The notes: generated by a model not told the origin, from the sequence alone. A stretch of DNA of 64,000 nt from Eopsaltria australis (GCA_034509425.1 JAVTVJ010001780.1:1-64000), one strand, 5' to 3'. Shown: positions 1 to 10,729, numbered from the stretch's first letter. Translations and numbers: made by a program.

Positions 1-563
1 GGAGGATTCGTGGGCTTTCGGCGTGAGGCTGCGCAGTGGGCGCACGGGTGTAGGCACGGCGCCACGAGGCCGCCGCCATCTTTAAACTTGGAACAATGGG
101 GGAGCGCAGCCGGCGCGAGTTTGACTGAGGGCTCGGAGAAAGGGTTTGGGGTGAAGCTCGCTATGAGGGAATCAGTCTCATAGCGGGGAGAACTGAGGGG
201 CTCACTTCCCTGTAGCGGGGAAGAGGGACTGGGAAAAGGGGAATTAGGAACGTGGGGTGGGTGAGTCGGGGATTTCGAACTTTCAGGACAATTACGCAAA
301 GTATAACAAATTACAATCAACAACGGGAAAAATTTTAGGACAGAAACATCACCCCCTCTCTCCACTGCCTCTAAACGTTTTTCTACTAACTCCCAAAAAC
401 TCAGAGTTTTAACAGAAGAAGCAGAAGCAAGAGGGACATAGGCAAAGATCCATTTAACAAAACGTTTCCAAGACTTCTTATTAGCATTCCCGTTTTTTAA
501 CTTTAGGGTCTCTTTAACTTGGACATAAAACTCCTGCTCTATTCGGGACAGCTTAATACCCAT
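1..563 (-). CDS. gag: gag, 5' part, of ERVK-type provirus K1 (cut by window edge)
   Basis: This frame reads leftward from an ATG at 563-561 and runs off the window still open, giving about 187 codons. The product starts Met-Gly, fitting N-terminal myristoylation of a retroviral matrix protein, and its first hundred residues are rich in Lys and aromatics as expected for a betaretrovirus-like MA domain. A proline-rich linker follows. It is collinear with the gag of K2 (positions 6730-7292) with only scattered substitutions and no indel, and I checked that those substitutions create no stop. Capsid, protease and pol would lie to the left, outside the window. The role is virion assembly at the membrane, if expressed. 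The retroviral origin is clear; the exact genus is inferred. Confidence 0.8.
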   Translation of the reverse strand, partial: MGIKLSRIEQEFYVQVKETLKLKNGNANKKSWKRFVKWIFAYVPLASASSVKTLSFWELVEKRLEAVERGGDVSVLKFFPLLIVICYTLRNCPESSKSPTHPPHVPNSPFPSPSSPLQGSEPLSSPRYETDSLIASFTPNPFSEPSVKLAPAALPHCSKFKDGGGLVAPCLHPCAHCAASRRKPTNP

Positions 564-1040
564 TGTCTCCGACTAAAAGCCTCCTTGCTCTTTTTATACG
601 GTACAAAACTCTCCCTCGAGCCTGATTCCCGCTGCCTATCGCGGATTAGACCTCACCGTCTGCGCTCGGTTCTCGGTGGCTTTCCCGCCGCTATCACGGG
701 CACCGAGCTTCGCCGCCGCGCGCGGATCCTGGTCCTTTCCCACCGCGCCTCGCAGCCGCCAAACCTCACCGCTCCGGGCGGGTCTTGGTTCCTCGATCCC
801 GGCTTCAGTTGCCGTCACCGGCTCCGGAGGGAGAAACATCCAAAAGAGCAAGGGTCTCTGGTCTCGTCAGTCCGCTCAGCTAGCGTACACACTTCAGACG
901 CTCCAGAACGGTTGCTGACGGCCCCTGCCAGCCCCCCGCTAAAACGCGGAAGTTCTCGCTAGGGGAGCGACGTCCCGAAGGCGCAGTCCGGACCGCTGCT
1001 GCGTATCCAGGTCGCTCGCAGGGAACCCCGAGAGGTCGGA

Positions 1041-1058
1041 GTCTCTGTCGGTGCGCCA
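1041..1058 (-). other. Primer-binding site of K1, tRNA-Lys-like
   Basis: On the minus strand the 18 bases just downstream of the LTR read TGGCGCACCGACAGAGAC, separated from the LTR end by two bases. This resembles the tRNA-Lys3 type site used by several retroviruses, with a few differences. K2 carries one extra A at the same place. Confidence 0.6.
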
Positions 1059-1060
1059 CT

Positions 1061-1631
1061 TGTTGCGTTCCCGCTTCAGTCCCACCCTGGTACCGGCAGC
1101 GGAGTCCTAGCCCTATCCTAGGATGCCGTTCGCCCTCGGGAAGGCACCCTCGGAGTGCTGACTATGAGCACAGCTGGCCCGCTGTTCGGTCCGGGGAGGT
1201 GTTGCCCCCGGAGCGTGGTGAAAACAGCAAAGAACTACCAGAGAAGGAGGTCTCTTGGTATGTGATTTCGGTAGGTTTATTGCCTCCAAAGGGAGCACAT
1301 GGACCAAGAGCCAAGAGCAGCTTATTACATCAGTATTTAAGGGAGGAACAACACCCAATAGGATGAGGGCAGGGGACAATACAGGGAGGGGCTGGGGTAC
1401 ATGATCAAATGGGGTTTAGGGAGGGGAGGGGAACAGAGAGAACAACGAATGAACTATGGAGTGACAGGGAATTTCCCAGAGCGGGAAACATAACAGACAA
1501 GTCCAGTAACCAATAGCAGGAGCTTGGGTCCGTGGATTGGTGGTCCAACTGCTGCCCCTGGGAGCTCCGGGGGGAAACCCTCTGTCCGTGGAACCTGTCC
1601 GGAAGTCCTCTGGTTCCGAACCACCGCAACA
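1061..1631 (-). mobile_element. 5' LTR of ERVK provirus K1
   Basis: This 571-bp LTR begins TGTTGCGG and ends GCAACA on the minus strand and is nearly identical to the two LTRs of K2. The minus strand carries a CCTTAAATA TATA-like box and a GCAATAAACC polyadenylation signal. The right flank starts ATAGGG; the matching duplication would lie at the other LTR, outside the window. It directly abuts the primer-binding site and gag leader, so it is a proviral 5' LTR, not a solo LTR. Confidence 0.9.
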
Positions 1632-2592
1632 ATAGGGTATTGTTTATCTTTCTTGTTTATATGATGGCACATGCTGTGTTTGGGATGGTATAAAGGGAAT
1701 TTTCACTGCGTAGTAGTGGGCGGTAGCCATAAGGGAGTAGCCATAGTAGTAGTCATAGGAGTAGTCTTAGAAAGTAGTCATAGAGCGATCTATAGTATTC
1801 TTAGTCTCTGTATAATAAAGGACCTTGCAACATCATCGTCTTGTCTGAGAAGTCCAATGCCCCTGCGTTGAATACTGCACAATATTTCACTTTAGAGAAC
1901 ATGAACTACCCTGTTGTATGTAGCAAAACGCTTCCTTTGCTTTCCCCTCCTCTGTAAGACAGTAGAGCAGTTACACTTCTCTTACTTGCTCTTTAAACAC
2001 CAACTGCTTCCCACAGTGCTGTACAGAAAAACAAAGTGGTCACACTGCTCTTAGGGCTTTACCTGACTTGGCAAAGGACGTAACTTTTTTTGTGATTCCA
2101 TACAGAATTGACATAGTCCCTGAGATCAGTGGCACAGGATTTTCCAATTCCCAAAAGCCTCCAGAGGGACACAATGATGAAGGCAGGAACAAGGCTGAAA
2201 TGGAACAACCAGTCTTTTCCCCCCACCTTCAGGATTACACAGGCTTCCAAAAAGAAAGGGTATATGCCACTGTTCTAGAGGGGAGAGTTTAACTGGATGC
2301 ATTGTACAACATCTGGAAAAAAAAAATAGCGGGTTATTATGATTCTCTGCAGAAAAAAACCACACCTTTCCTCCATTACCCTGGACAAAAGGACAAATAT
2401 CCACCCTTTGCCCCAATTACCTTCTACAAAAGTTTATGTGTAAAACTGCACACATTTTAACCTTATTCTAATACACATTGGTGCCAACCTATCTTCTGGA
2501 TATGAATCATGCTTCCTTATGTCCATCTGGAGGGGTGTGGAGGGGAGGAAAGCTGTAGCTGAGCATATTTAAAATATTTCAAGTAATATTCA
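1632..2592. other. Gene-free stretch with an LTR-like segment at about 1680-1885
   Basis: No coding region is recognisable. The first 250 bases hold a TATA-type sequence (GTATAAAG, 1688-1695), then short imperfect repeats of a GTAGTCATAG-like unit, then AATAAA (1814-1819). That order is what an LTR core would show, so K1 may have landed in an older LTR, but I cannot define its ends. The rest (about 1890-2592) looks like low-copy DNA. Confidence 0.3.
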
Positions 2593-3344
2593 TGTCGAGG
2601 TTTGGATCTGGGGGTTTTTTTTTTGTTTTTTTCTTCAAGAATTATTTCTCCCATGGGTTTCTGGGGAACTAATGACTGGGTACTTAAGAGAACAAAAGTG
2701 CGTGGCCAGGGTCTTTCTCCTTGACAGGGTGGGGGCGGGGGAAGTTTTCTCTCAGGGAGAAGGGACAACGCGAGATGTTGGGACTGGCAAAAGGAAGGGT
2801 GGAGGCAACGGCTCGCTCTCGCGCTCGGGGCTCTCAGAGCCGGGCAGTTGGAGCTGCTGTCTGCTGAACCCACAGCCACTGAGAAACCAGCACGGAGCTG
2901 CCGGTCTTTCTGCTGTGAGTTTTCCCCCTACCCCACCGGGAGCCGAGCTGCCACCAGCCTGTCTCTCCCCTACTCCCCTGCTCTGAGTTTTTGCTACGCT
3001 GAAACTGTGCTCCCCCTGCCCACCGAGGCCTCCTGCTGTCCTGGCTCGCTGTGTCCGAGGATCCTGCTGGGGCACCGACACCAGCTGCCCCTGAGGGCTT
3101 GTGAAACAAAGCCTCCTCCATCCCTCTCTGCGCCGGGGCCCAGCTGCCATTGTCGTGTGCTACCTGGGCTCGCTCTGGAGCGCTCCTTGTAGCCGCGGAG
3201 GAACCATCGCACCCGCCTTGCCCACCGGGAGCCACCGGCGCCCCCTGCCGACTGTGACTGGAACTGCACCAAAAAGGGAAAGGTGCCTGAGGCCAAGCAG
3301 GCTGCCACTGGCTCTCGGGTTCTGTTTGTTGGTTAATGCCATAG

Positions 3345-3995
3345 TGTTTGCGGTTGTAAACCACTGTTATGAAGACCAAAGAGCTCCGGAAGGTCCCAAG
3401 GGGGAGGGGGGGGCCTGGTGGAGGGCTCCCGGGACCAGGGGATTTCCCCCTGGGATGGAGGAAACAGTGGTTTAGCCCAGGGTCTGGCAGGATTGCCTGG
3501 CGGGATTGCCTAGGTCTCCCTGATAAGCTATTACTTATGTCAATAATTCCCCATGTTCCAGAAAGTTCCCCTTTGTTCAGTTGTTGATTTGTTCTTCCCT
3601 CCTAGCCCCTCCCTCTCCTCCCCTCCATTGGATTGTTTACCCTGGACCCTCCCTAACTCTGCCCCTGAACCCTCAGATGATTGGTTGTTATTCCCCCTTA
3701 TAAGTTCGTGTCAGGGGGTGCTCAGGGCCTCTTGGTCCCTGGGCTCCCTCTGTGCAAAGCTCCGCAATAAACGTGCACAGAATACCCAAACCAGAGGTCC
3801 CTCTCTTCTCTTCTTCAGCTGTTAGCTGCGCCTGTTCCTGCTCCTAGCATGACACCTGCTAGGCAAGCAGCCCGCTGGCAGGCTCATACTTGAAGCCTCC
3901 GGAGAGTCACACCCTCGAGAGGGTCAGGGGCACTCGGGATCATCGCTAGCTCGCGGCTGCCCGAATCCGGGCGGGCATCAAGAGGCTAACCGATA
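3345..3995 (+). mobile_element. Class II solo LTR (TSD CCATAG) inside LTR-1a
   Basis: A 651-bp insert beginning TGTTTGCGG and ending CCGATA interrupts LTR-1a. It is flanked by a perfect 6-bp duplication CCATAG at 3339-3344 and 3996-4001, the size made by class II (ERVK/alpha/beta) integrases. It carries a TATA box CTTATAAG (3697-3704) and AATAAA (3766-3771), so transcription runs on the plus strand. Its layout resembles the LTR of provirus D, including a terminal TA instead of CA, but the sequences differ enough to be separate subfamilies. Confidence 0.85.
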
Positions 3996-5062
3996 CCATA
4001 GTTGTTATTTGTTAGCTTTGTCTTAGGTATCAGTAAAGAACTCTTATTCCTACTCCCATATCTTTGCCTGAGAGCCCCTTGATTTCAAATATATAATAAT
4101 TCGGAGGGAGAGTGTAGTGGTTTCAGTTCGCTTATTCAGGTTTGTGGCTAAATGCTAGTACACTTACCTAAATTTACTTGATTGCTTCTTGTGAGATAAG
4201 GATTAGGAGTAGGCAAAGCAGGCTCAAACTTTATAAAGTACAAAGAAGTTTTATTAATATATCTAAGACAAAGGGAAAAAGAAAAAAAAACTCAAGAAAA
4301 ACCAGAACAAACTCCTTAGACCACTCCTCCTTCCCCACCTCTCCATTTCATTCTCTCTGACAACATACAAAAGACAACACTTCGACCTCCAGTCAGTTTA
4401 CCACCTCAGAAACAGCTCTTGTTCCAGTTCATTTAGGGAGAGAAGTTTCTTTTGCTTACACTATGGATCTTCTGTAAGAAAAATACAGTTTCTATGGGTC
4501 TTCTGCCTCACCATTAACCGCCGCCCGGAGCAAAGTCCAGCTTAATGGTGGATCCCTCCCACACCAGTAGCCTTCTCACAGCCACTTGGGTGGGTTATGA
4601 ACAGTCTACAGGGTACCTGTTTTAAGGATGCCCAGTTCAATTGCAGCAACAAAGAAAATCCCTTCTTCTGTGCCTAGCAGCACAGGTTCTCCTGACAACT
4701 CAGGTTCTCTAGCATTCTCCCCGGGACCAGGGCTTTGGGTCACAGCCTCTCCTCTCTCTTGGTTCTAGTTTCTCATCAGGCTGTACTTTTTTCAACACTT
4801 ACTTGTCTGTACTTAGGTATTTCAGTTCATTGGCTGCAATAAGAACCTCACATCCCCCTTTTGGACTATATCTTCATATATTACAGAGAATTTATTAGCT
4901 CAGTCCCCAACCATGGTTCTCTAAAAGAGTTTTCAGCTTCACTCTTGAAGCAACTTCCCATGCACCCCCTTGTGAGTATTAGTTCTGCTTTCCTCACTGA
5001 CTGTAAAGTCTCTGCGCTGCACTATGTAGGTGTCCTTACTCGTTCCTCTCTCTGTGAGGAAG

Positions 5063-5636
5063 TGTTGCGTTCCCTGCTTCAGTCCCACCCTGGTACCGGC
5101 GGCGGAGTCCTAGCCCTATCCTAGGATGCCGTTCGCCCTCGGGAAGGCACCCTCGGAGTGCTGACTATGAGCACAGCTGGCCCGCGTTCGGTCCGGGGAG
5201 ATGTTTCCCCCGGAGCGTGGTGAAACAGCAAAGAACTACCAGAGAAGGAGGTCTCTTGGTATGTGATTTCGGTAGGTTTATTGCCTCCAAAGGGAGCACA
5301 TGGACCAAGAGCCAAGAGCAGCTTATTACATCGGTATTTAAGGGAGGAACAACACCCAATAGGATGAGGGCAGGGGGGCAATACAGGGGAGGGGCTGGGG
5401 TACATGATCAAATGGGGTTTAGGGAGGGGAGGGGAACAGAGAGAACAACGAATGAACTATGGAGTGACAGGGAATTTCCCAGAGCGGGAATACATAACAG
5501 ACAAGTCCAGTAACCAATAGCAGGAGCTTGGGGTCCGTGGATTGGTGGTCCAACTGCTGCCCCTGGGAGCTCCGGGGGGAAACCCTCTGTCCGTGGAACC
5601 TGTCCGGAAGTCCTCTGGTTCCGAACCACCGCAACA
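5063..5636 (-). repeat. 3' LTR of K2
   Basis: This 574-bp LTR reads TGTTGCGG to GCAACA on the minus strand. It differs from the 5' LTR by about six substitutions and a G-tract length change near 5373. It is flanked on the left by the AGGAAG duplication. Confidence 0.93.
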
Positions 5637-5649
5637 TCTCCCCCTGTCT
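5637..5649 (-). other. Polypurine tract of K2
   Basis: On the minus strand the bases next to the 3' LTR are AGACAGGGGGAGA, a purine run that would prime plus-strand DNA synthesis. It is almost the same as the tract in provirus D, supporting a relationship between the two class II lineages. Confidence 0.75.
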
Positions 5650-5819
5650 TTTTACTTAAAGAAAGTGATTTGTTAGTACAATGAAGATAATAACTAAAAT
5701 CCAAAGCAAAGTCTTGAAAATCTGCAAATAAACAAACAAACATTGTTAAATCATTGTCTCTCTACAGGACTGGGAATGATTGGGGTATGGGAGGTACATG
5801 GGGTAGGTTTCAGGAGAGT

Positions 5820-7292
5820 CTAAGGGGAAGATATCAAGAAGAAGGGTCTCAGTGATTTTTCTTGATGACTGTCGAAGTTTGGAGTTTTCTTTTTCCTTCT
5901 CTTCCACGCTGATCTCTGTGGAGCAGCATCTGTTGGTGGATGCGACTGGATCTGCTCTGGTGGATGTGTTGGGTGGAGAGTTGTGATGCCTAACTTCAGC
6001 CATCGTGGTTCAAGTGACTGGTCATCTGGGATTGCCTCTGATGGGGTCTCCAGTGGCATGGGTGGTGATGGAGAGCAGGACACAGTGGATTCAGCTTTTA
6101 ATTTCTTTGAGGAGCACGGTGCCGATCCGTTTCCCGAATGGGATGGAGCATGTGGTGTCCAGGAGCCTGTGGAAGACTTAGGTGGAGGGTGATTAGAACT
6201 GTTCAGCAGGCTTTGAAGCTGCTGCTTCCATATCTTTTCCCACACCCAATACTGAACCTTAACTAAAATGCCTGTCATGATTGTTTTTATGTCAGATGGG
6301 ACCAGCACACCTTTAAAGTGAGGAGAATCTTTCCCAAGCTCTCTCTCCACTTTGCTAGGCTGTCGCAAGGCTGCAGGTGACTGTGATTCCCATCGTGGGT
6401 TGTTACCCTGAGGGCTGTGCACACCTGATGCCACTGTAAGGCTTGGCTGACCGGCTGTATCGCAGGCTTCAGCCTCTCCACTTTTCGGCCCCCAATCCCG
6501 GGGTGTGAACGAGGGAGCGTGGGGATCTGGAAGTGGGCGGTGGTCAGGGGTGGGACTGCAGTTGATATGAGCAGTCCAGGCGCGGGGTGGGGCGGGGATC
6601 TCCCTCGGGCTGGGGCAGGGACCTCCGGCGCGAGGGGAGGGACCCGACGCGAAGACATCATCGGCCGCGGGGGGGGAGCCCGACGTGGGGCTAATCAACG
6701 CGAAGGGGAAGGAGCCGTGGGAGGGGTTGGGAGGATTCGTGGGCTTTCGGCGTGAGGCTGCGCAGTGGGCGCAGGGGTGTAGGCACGGCGCCACGAGGCC
6801 GCCGCCATCTTTAAACTCGGAACAATGGGGGAGCGCAGCCGGCGCGAGTTTGACTGAGGGCTCGGAGAAAGGGTTTGGGGTGAAGCTCGCTATGAGGGAA
6901 TCAGTCTCATAGCGGGGAGAACTGAGGGGCGCACTTCCCTGTAGCGGGGAAGAGGGATTGGGAAAAGGGGAATTAGGAACGTGGGGTGGGTGAGTCGGGG
7001 ATTTCGAACTTTCAGGACAATTACGCAAAGTATAACAAATTACAATCAACAACGGGAAAAATTTTCGGACAGAAACATCACCCCCTCTCTCCACTGCCTC
7101 TAAACGTTTTTCTACTAACTCCCAAAAACTCAGAGTTTTAACAGAAGAAGCAGAAGCAAGAGGGACATAGGCAAAGATCCATTTAACAAAACGTTTCCAA
7201 GCCTTCTTATTAGCTTTCCCGTTTTTTAACTTTAGGGTCTCTTTAACTTGGACATAAAACTCCTGCTCTATTCGGGACAGCTTAATACCCAT
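5820..7292 (-). CDS. gag: gag-derived 490-residue frame of K2 (deletion product)
   Basis: One uninterrupted frame of 490 codons starts at the proviral gag ATG. Residues 1-100 are a matrix-like domain with Gly2 for myristoylation; about 100-290 are a Pro/Ser-rich linker; about 290-362 resemble the N-terminal part of a class II capsid and correspond to the capsid region of provirus D. After about residue 363 capsid similarity stops: the major homology region and zinc knuckle are absent. The final ~130 residues end in a Lys/Arg-rich segment (AWKRRKKK) recalling the basic tail after integrase in provirus D. The simplest reading is a large internal deletion joining capsid to the 3' end of pol or beyond. 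It may be a packaging-competent passenger or simply not yet decayed; the product has no predicted enzyme activity. Confidence 0.8.
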   Translation of the reverse strand: MGIKLSRIEQEFYVQVKETLKLKNGKANKKAWKRFVKWIFAYVPLASASSVKTLSFWELVEKRLEAVERGGDVSVRKFFPLLIVICYTLRNCPESSKSPTHPPHVPNSPFPNPSSPLQGSAPLSSPRYETDSLIASFTPNPFSEPSVKLAPAALPHCSEFKDGGGLVAPCLHPCAHCAASRRKPTNPPNPSHGSFPFALISPTSGSPPAADDVFASGPSPRAGGPCPSPREIPAPPRAWTAHINCSPTPDHRPLPDPHAPSFTPRDWGPKSGEAEACDTAGQPSLTVASGVHSPQGNNPRWESQSPAALRQPSKVERELGKDSPHFKGVLVPSDIKTIMTGILVKVQYWVWEKIWKQQLQSLLNSSNHPPPKSSTGSWTPHAPSHSGNGSAPCSSKKLKAESTVSCSPSPPMPLETPSEAIPDDQSLEPRWLKLGITTLHPTHPPEQIQSHPPTDAAPQRSAWKRRKKKTPNFDSHQEKSLRPFFLISSP

Positions 7293-7769
7293 TGTCTCCG
7301 AATAAAAGCCTCCTTGCTCTTTTTATACGGTACAAAACTCTCCCTCGAGCCTGATTCCCGCTGCCTATCGCGGATTAGACCTCACCGTCTGCGCTCGGTT
7401 CTCGGTGGCTTTCCCGCCGCTATCACGGGCACCGAGCTTCTCCGCCGCGCTCGGATCCTGGTCCTTTCCCACCGCGCCTCGCAGCCGCCAAACCTCACCG
7501 CTCCGTGCGGGTCTTGGTTCCTGGATCCCGGCTTCAGTTGCCGTCACCGGCTCCGGAGGGAGAAACATCCAAAAGAGCAAGGGTCTCTGGTCTCGTCAGT
7601 CCACTCAGCTAGCGTACACACTTCAGACGCTCCAGAACGGTTGCTGACGGCCCCTGCCAGCCCCCCGCTAAAACGCGGAAGTTCTCGCTAGGGGAGCGAC
7701 GTCCCGAAGGCGCAGTCCGGACCGCTGCTGCGTATCCAGGTCGCTCGCAGGGAACCCCGAGAGGTCGGA

Positions 7770-7788
7770 GTCTCTGTTCGGTGCGCCA
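7770..7788 (-). other. Primer-binding site of K2, tRNA-Lys-like
   Basis: The minus strand reads TGGCGCACCGAACAGAGAC two bases inside the 5' LTR. It matches the tRNA-Lys3 type site apart from one inserted A and one G-to-A change. Confidence 0.65.
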
Positions 7789-7790
7789 CT

Positions 7791-8363
7791 TGTTGCGTTC
7801 CCTGCTTCAGTCCCACCCTGGTACCGGCAGCGGAGTCCTAGCCCTATCCTAGGATGCCGTTCGCCCTCGGGAAGGCACCCTCGGAGTGCTGACTATGAGC
7901 ACAGCTGGCCCGCGTTCGGTCCGGGGAGATGTTGCCCCCGGAGCGTGGTGAAACAGCAAAGAACTACCAGAGAAGGAGGTCTCTTGGTATGTGATTTCGG
8001 TAGGTTTATTGCCTCCAAAGGGAGCACATGGACCAAGAGCCAAGAGCAGCTTATTACATCGGTATTTAAGGGAGGAACAACACCCAATAGGATGAGGGCA
8101 GGGGACAATACAGGGGAGGGACTGGGGTACATGATCAAATGGGGTTTAGGGAGGGGAGGGGAACAGAGAGAACAACGAATGAACTATGGAGTGACAGGGA
8201 ATTTCCCAGAGCGGGAATACATAACAGACAAGTCCAGTAACCAACAGCAGGAGCTTGGGGTCCGTGGATTGGTGGTCCAACTGCTGCCCCTGGGAGCTCC
8301 GGGGGGAAACCCTCTGTCCGTGGAACCTGTCCGGAAGTCCTCTGGTTCCGAACCACCGCAACA
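7791..8363 (-). repeat. 5' LTR of K2
   Basis: This 573-bp LTR contains, on the minus strand, a CCTATTGGG CCAAT-type box, a CCTTAAATA TATA-like box and the GCAATAAACC signal (AATAAA at 8010-8005). It drives transcription leftward into the gag frame. It is flanked on the right by AGGAAG (8364-8369). Confidence 0.93.
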
Positions 8364-9442
8364 AGGAAGGATGGGTGTCTGTGAGTTTAGTCGAGGCATG
8401 GAGAGAGTTAATCTTTGTTTCTCTCTCTCTGGCAGTGTGAGGACCACGTGCTCTTTGCCGGGCTGTTTGAACAGGTCCGAGCTGGATGCTAGACGCTCTC
8501 AAGAGTTTCTCTGCTTGGCTCTGCCAAGCTGGCTCGGCCTGGTGGGGCCATCTGGGCCCAGGGTGACAGAGCAGGGCCTAGCCCGAGCTGGATGGAGTCC
8601 GGCCTAGTCTTTGCCTGGCCCAGAGCAGAGGCCTGGCTCTCCTTCTCGTGTAGCTGGCACACTGGCTAAGCTGTATCTGCTGAAGATTTCAGCCGTTCCT
8701 CCCCCATGCCTGCCCGGCTGCAGCGACACGGCTACCGTAAAACCTCCCTTCCCCCCCCCATCCCTCCTTCGGAAGGAGGTGGGGGGGGGCCTTACCAGAG
8801 AGAGAAGCAGGAGCTGCTCCTCTCTACACAGCAGCAGCAAGTCCAAAGAGGAAGAACGTCAGAAGGTCTCTACTTATATATAGTTTTTTCCTCAAAGGCG
8901 GATCAACTTTTTAATTAGTTTTCCTACCTATCAATCCTTAAAACTACCTGATTATTAGCTCTCTCTCGCAAGAAGGAAGTTGTATGCCTTCCTGCAGCAC
9001 AGATCACTCCCTAGATTTTAACCCCTCCAGCCTAACCCAAAACAGAGAGGGGTTACAGTTTTCCATTCCAAGGGAGGCTCCTGCCTTCCTTAGCAGACAC
9101 CTGTCTTTCAAACAAAGACAATTTGTTGGGGAAGATGAAATAGGAAAGCCTTATAAATATGATTACCTAGCAAAAGATGCTGAGAATGCAGAAACTATAA
9201 GCAAGATTGAAATGAAGACAAGCTTTGAAATACCAAACCCCAGTTACTGAACAAGTGGAAAACAATGGCATGGCCAACTGAAGGTAATCCCCCCTTTGAT
9301 TAAACAATACCCTCTGCTTGCAGACAGGTCCAAGAGTCAGAGCAGACCCTATCATCTTGGCAGAGGGTCCAAAAAGCAGTTTTTAGAGTTTAAAATATAA
9401 CACTGTATGGTAATGCAACAGTTCTCATAGGTTGTATGCAAA

Positions 9443-9794
9443 TGTTATAGGATTTGTAGTTTGTTCTAGATTGGTTAATGAAAATTAGAATATTCAGCAC
9501 AGAAGATGATTTATGGTATTGTAAACAGCAAGCTCACTCTCTTCTCTCTTCTCTCTTCTCTCTTCTCTCTTCTCTCTTCTCTCTTCTCTCTTCTCTCTTC
9601 TCTCTTCTCTCTTCTCTCTTCTCTCTTCTCTCTTCTCTCACTTGCTTTCTTACTTCTCTGACCTGCTCCGGGCTGCATCTGGCAGCCCCTAGCAGGTCTC
9701 CTACACCCAGGCCCTTTCACAATAAACCTCATGCTCTAAGACCCGACTTCAGAGATCTCTCATCTGTCCCGACCGTCCGAAACCGACCCACAAA
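9443..9794 (+). mobile_element. LTR-like remnant with pyrimidine tandem repeat
   Basis: The segment starts near TGTTATAGG, contains the 7-bp tandem repeat described separately, then a GC-rich block and a CACAATAAACCTC polyadenylation signal followed by a CCGACCGTCCGAAACC stretch typical of LTR U5 sequence. No target duplication could be read and no internal region is attached, so the ends are approximate. The upstream 320 bases (9121-9442) are AT-rich with no recognisable gene. Confidence 0.4.
9536..9639. repeat. (TTCTCTC)n tandem repeat, about 15 units
   Basis: A nearly perfect 7-bp pyrimidine unit is repeated about fifteen times over 104 bp. It lies in the U3-like part of the LTR-like remnant. 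Strand-asymmetric tracts of this kind can form triplex (H-) DNA, but no function is shown here. Confidence 0.9.
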
Positions 9795-10729
9795 TTCTAC
9801 AACAATTCACAATAAATTGGATGGAAACTTACTTGCCTCACAAGAAGGACCTCTGCTCTAATTCGGAACACTGATTTCTAATCCTAATTCCTCACTATAG
9901 AGTTGCATGTTTGTGCTATGATCCATGTTTACCCTGGGTGTTCAGGGGGTTTGATTTCTGCAGAAAGTTTCCAAAGAGAGCTCACCTCCCACCTCGATGT
10001 CCTGCAAGGGGCAGCCAAAGATCTGAGATTCAAACAGCTGGGCATACTGGTATCACACTGGTATCACTGTGTGCTAGATGCACACAGCTCTCCTGAAATC
10101 CTGAGTCTTATTCGAGTGCCTAAATGGGGAAACTTTCAGAGAAATTAAGTACAGTTAGGTTTATACTTTTCTTGCTCTGCCCCACAAGCTGGACAACACC
10201 TGGGTAAAATGGCAGCAGGACGGAGCTTCAGGCCAGCTTGGAATCAGCAGCATGGTCCATAAATACTTGATCCAGAGAACAAGTACTCCGAGAGGCCCTG
10301 CCATCACCTATGCCCTGACAACCTCTCTAGATTCAAGCCTCTGGTGGCTTAACCTAATCTGGATGTCAGGTGCCCACACAAAACTTCTCTGCCACTCCCC
10401 TCTTCCACTAGATGGCAGAGGAAATATAATGACAGGCTTTTGGATCAAGACAAGGACAGGGGAATCACTCAACAATTACCATCACAGGTAAAGCAGACTC
10501 AACTTGGGAAAATTATTTTAATTTAATACTAATCAAATCAGAGTAGGATAATGAGAAGCAAAACCAAATTTTAAAAACACTGTCCCCCATCCCTTCCTTC
10601 TTCCTGAGCTCAATACCCCAGAGTTCCCTACCTCCACCTCCTTCCCAGCAGTGCAGGGGAACAAGGAAGGTTACAATTGGTTCATTACATGTTGTTTCTG
10701 CTGCTCCTTTCTCCTCACACTCTTCCCCT
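9795..10729. other. No gene recognised
   Basis: Low-copy-looking sequence with only short scattered open frames. I see no conserved domain, RNA gene or clear repeat. Confidence 0.5.

Larger units (their letters stand above)
5063..8363 (-). mobile_element. ERVK provirus K2, internally deleted, young (TSD AGGAAG)
   Basis: A complete two-LTR element of 3301 bp lies on the minus strand, bounded by a perfect 6-bp duplication AGGAAG (5057-5062 and 8364-8369). The LTRs (5063-5636 and 7791-8363) differ at roughly six positions plus a small indel by eye, about 1%, so the insertion is recent. The interior holds a leader, a single gag-derived frame and a short tail. Protease, reverse transcriptase, most of integrase and env are missing, so any movement would need proteins supplied by another copy. 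Confidence 0.95.
4113..9044 (-). mobile_element. Long solo LTR, family LTR-2, copy a (TSD GAGAG), split by provirus K2
   Basis: Pieces 4113-5062 and 8370-9044 (plus the K2 target duplication) form one LTR-2. On the window's plus strand it reads TGTAGTGG to AAAACA; its TATA box and AATAAA are on the minus strand. A 5-bp duplication GAGAG flanks it (4108-4112 and 9045-9049), consistent with ERVL-class integration. Five copies of this roughly 1.6-1.7 kb LTR occur in the window, all without internal coding sequence. Confidence 0.9.
2593..9120 (+). mobile_element. ERVL-type LTR, family LTR-1, copy a, split by nested insertions
   Basis: Pieces at 2593-3344, 4002-4112 and 9045-9120 align end to end with the LTRs of provirus A. 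The LTR contains a GTACTTAAGAGAAC promoter-like block and an AGTAAA polyadenylation-like signal near its end, and closes with a CTTTCAAACAAAGACA terminus. Removing the insertions restores a normal LTR-1. The outer flanks (ATTCA and ATTTG) match at only three of five bases, so the target duplication is eroded or absent; this is the oldest layer of the nest. Small open frames inside it overlap each other on both strands and are not genes. Confidence 0.85.

Noticed and set aside
519..962. 147-residue plus-strand frame, repeated at 7248-7691
   Set aside because: It is antisense to the gag leader and matrix of K1 and K2. Two copies exist only because the ERVK is duplicated; it has no recognisable domain.
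2752..3379. Overlapping minus-strand frames of 132 and 181 residues
   Set aside because: They lie inside the GC-rich part of LTR-1a and recur as frames in every LTR-1 copy in different lengths; no domain is seen.
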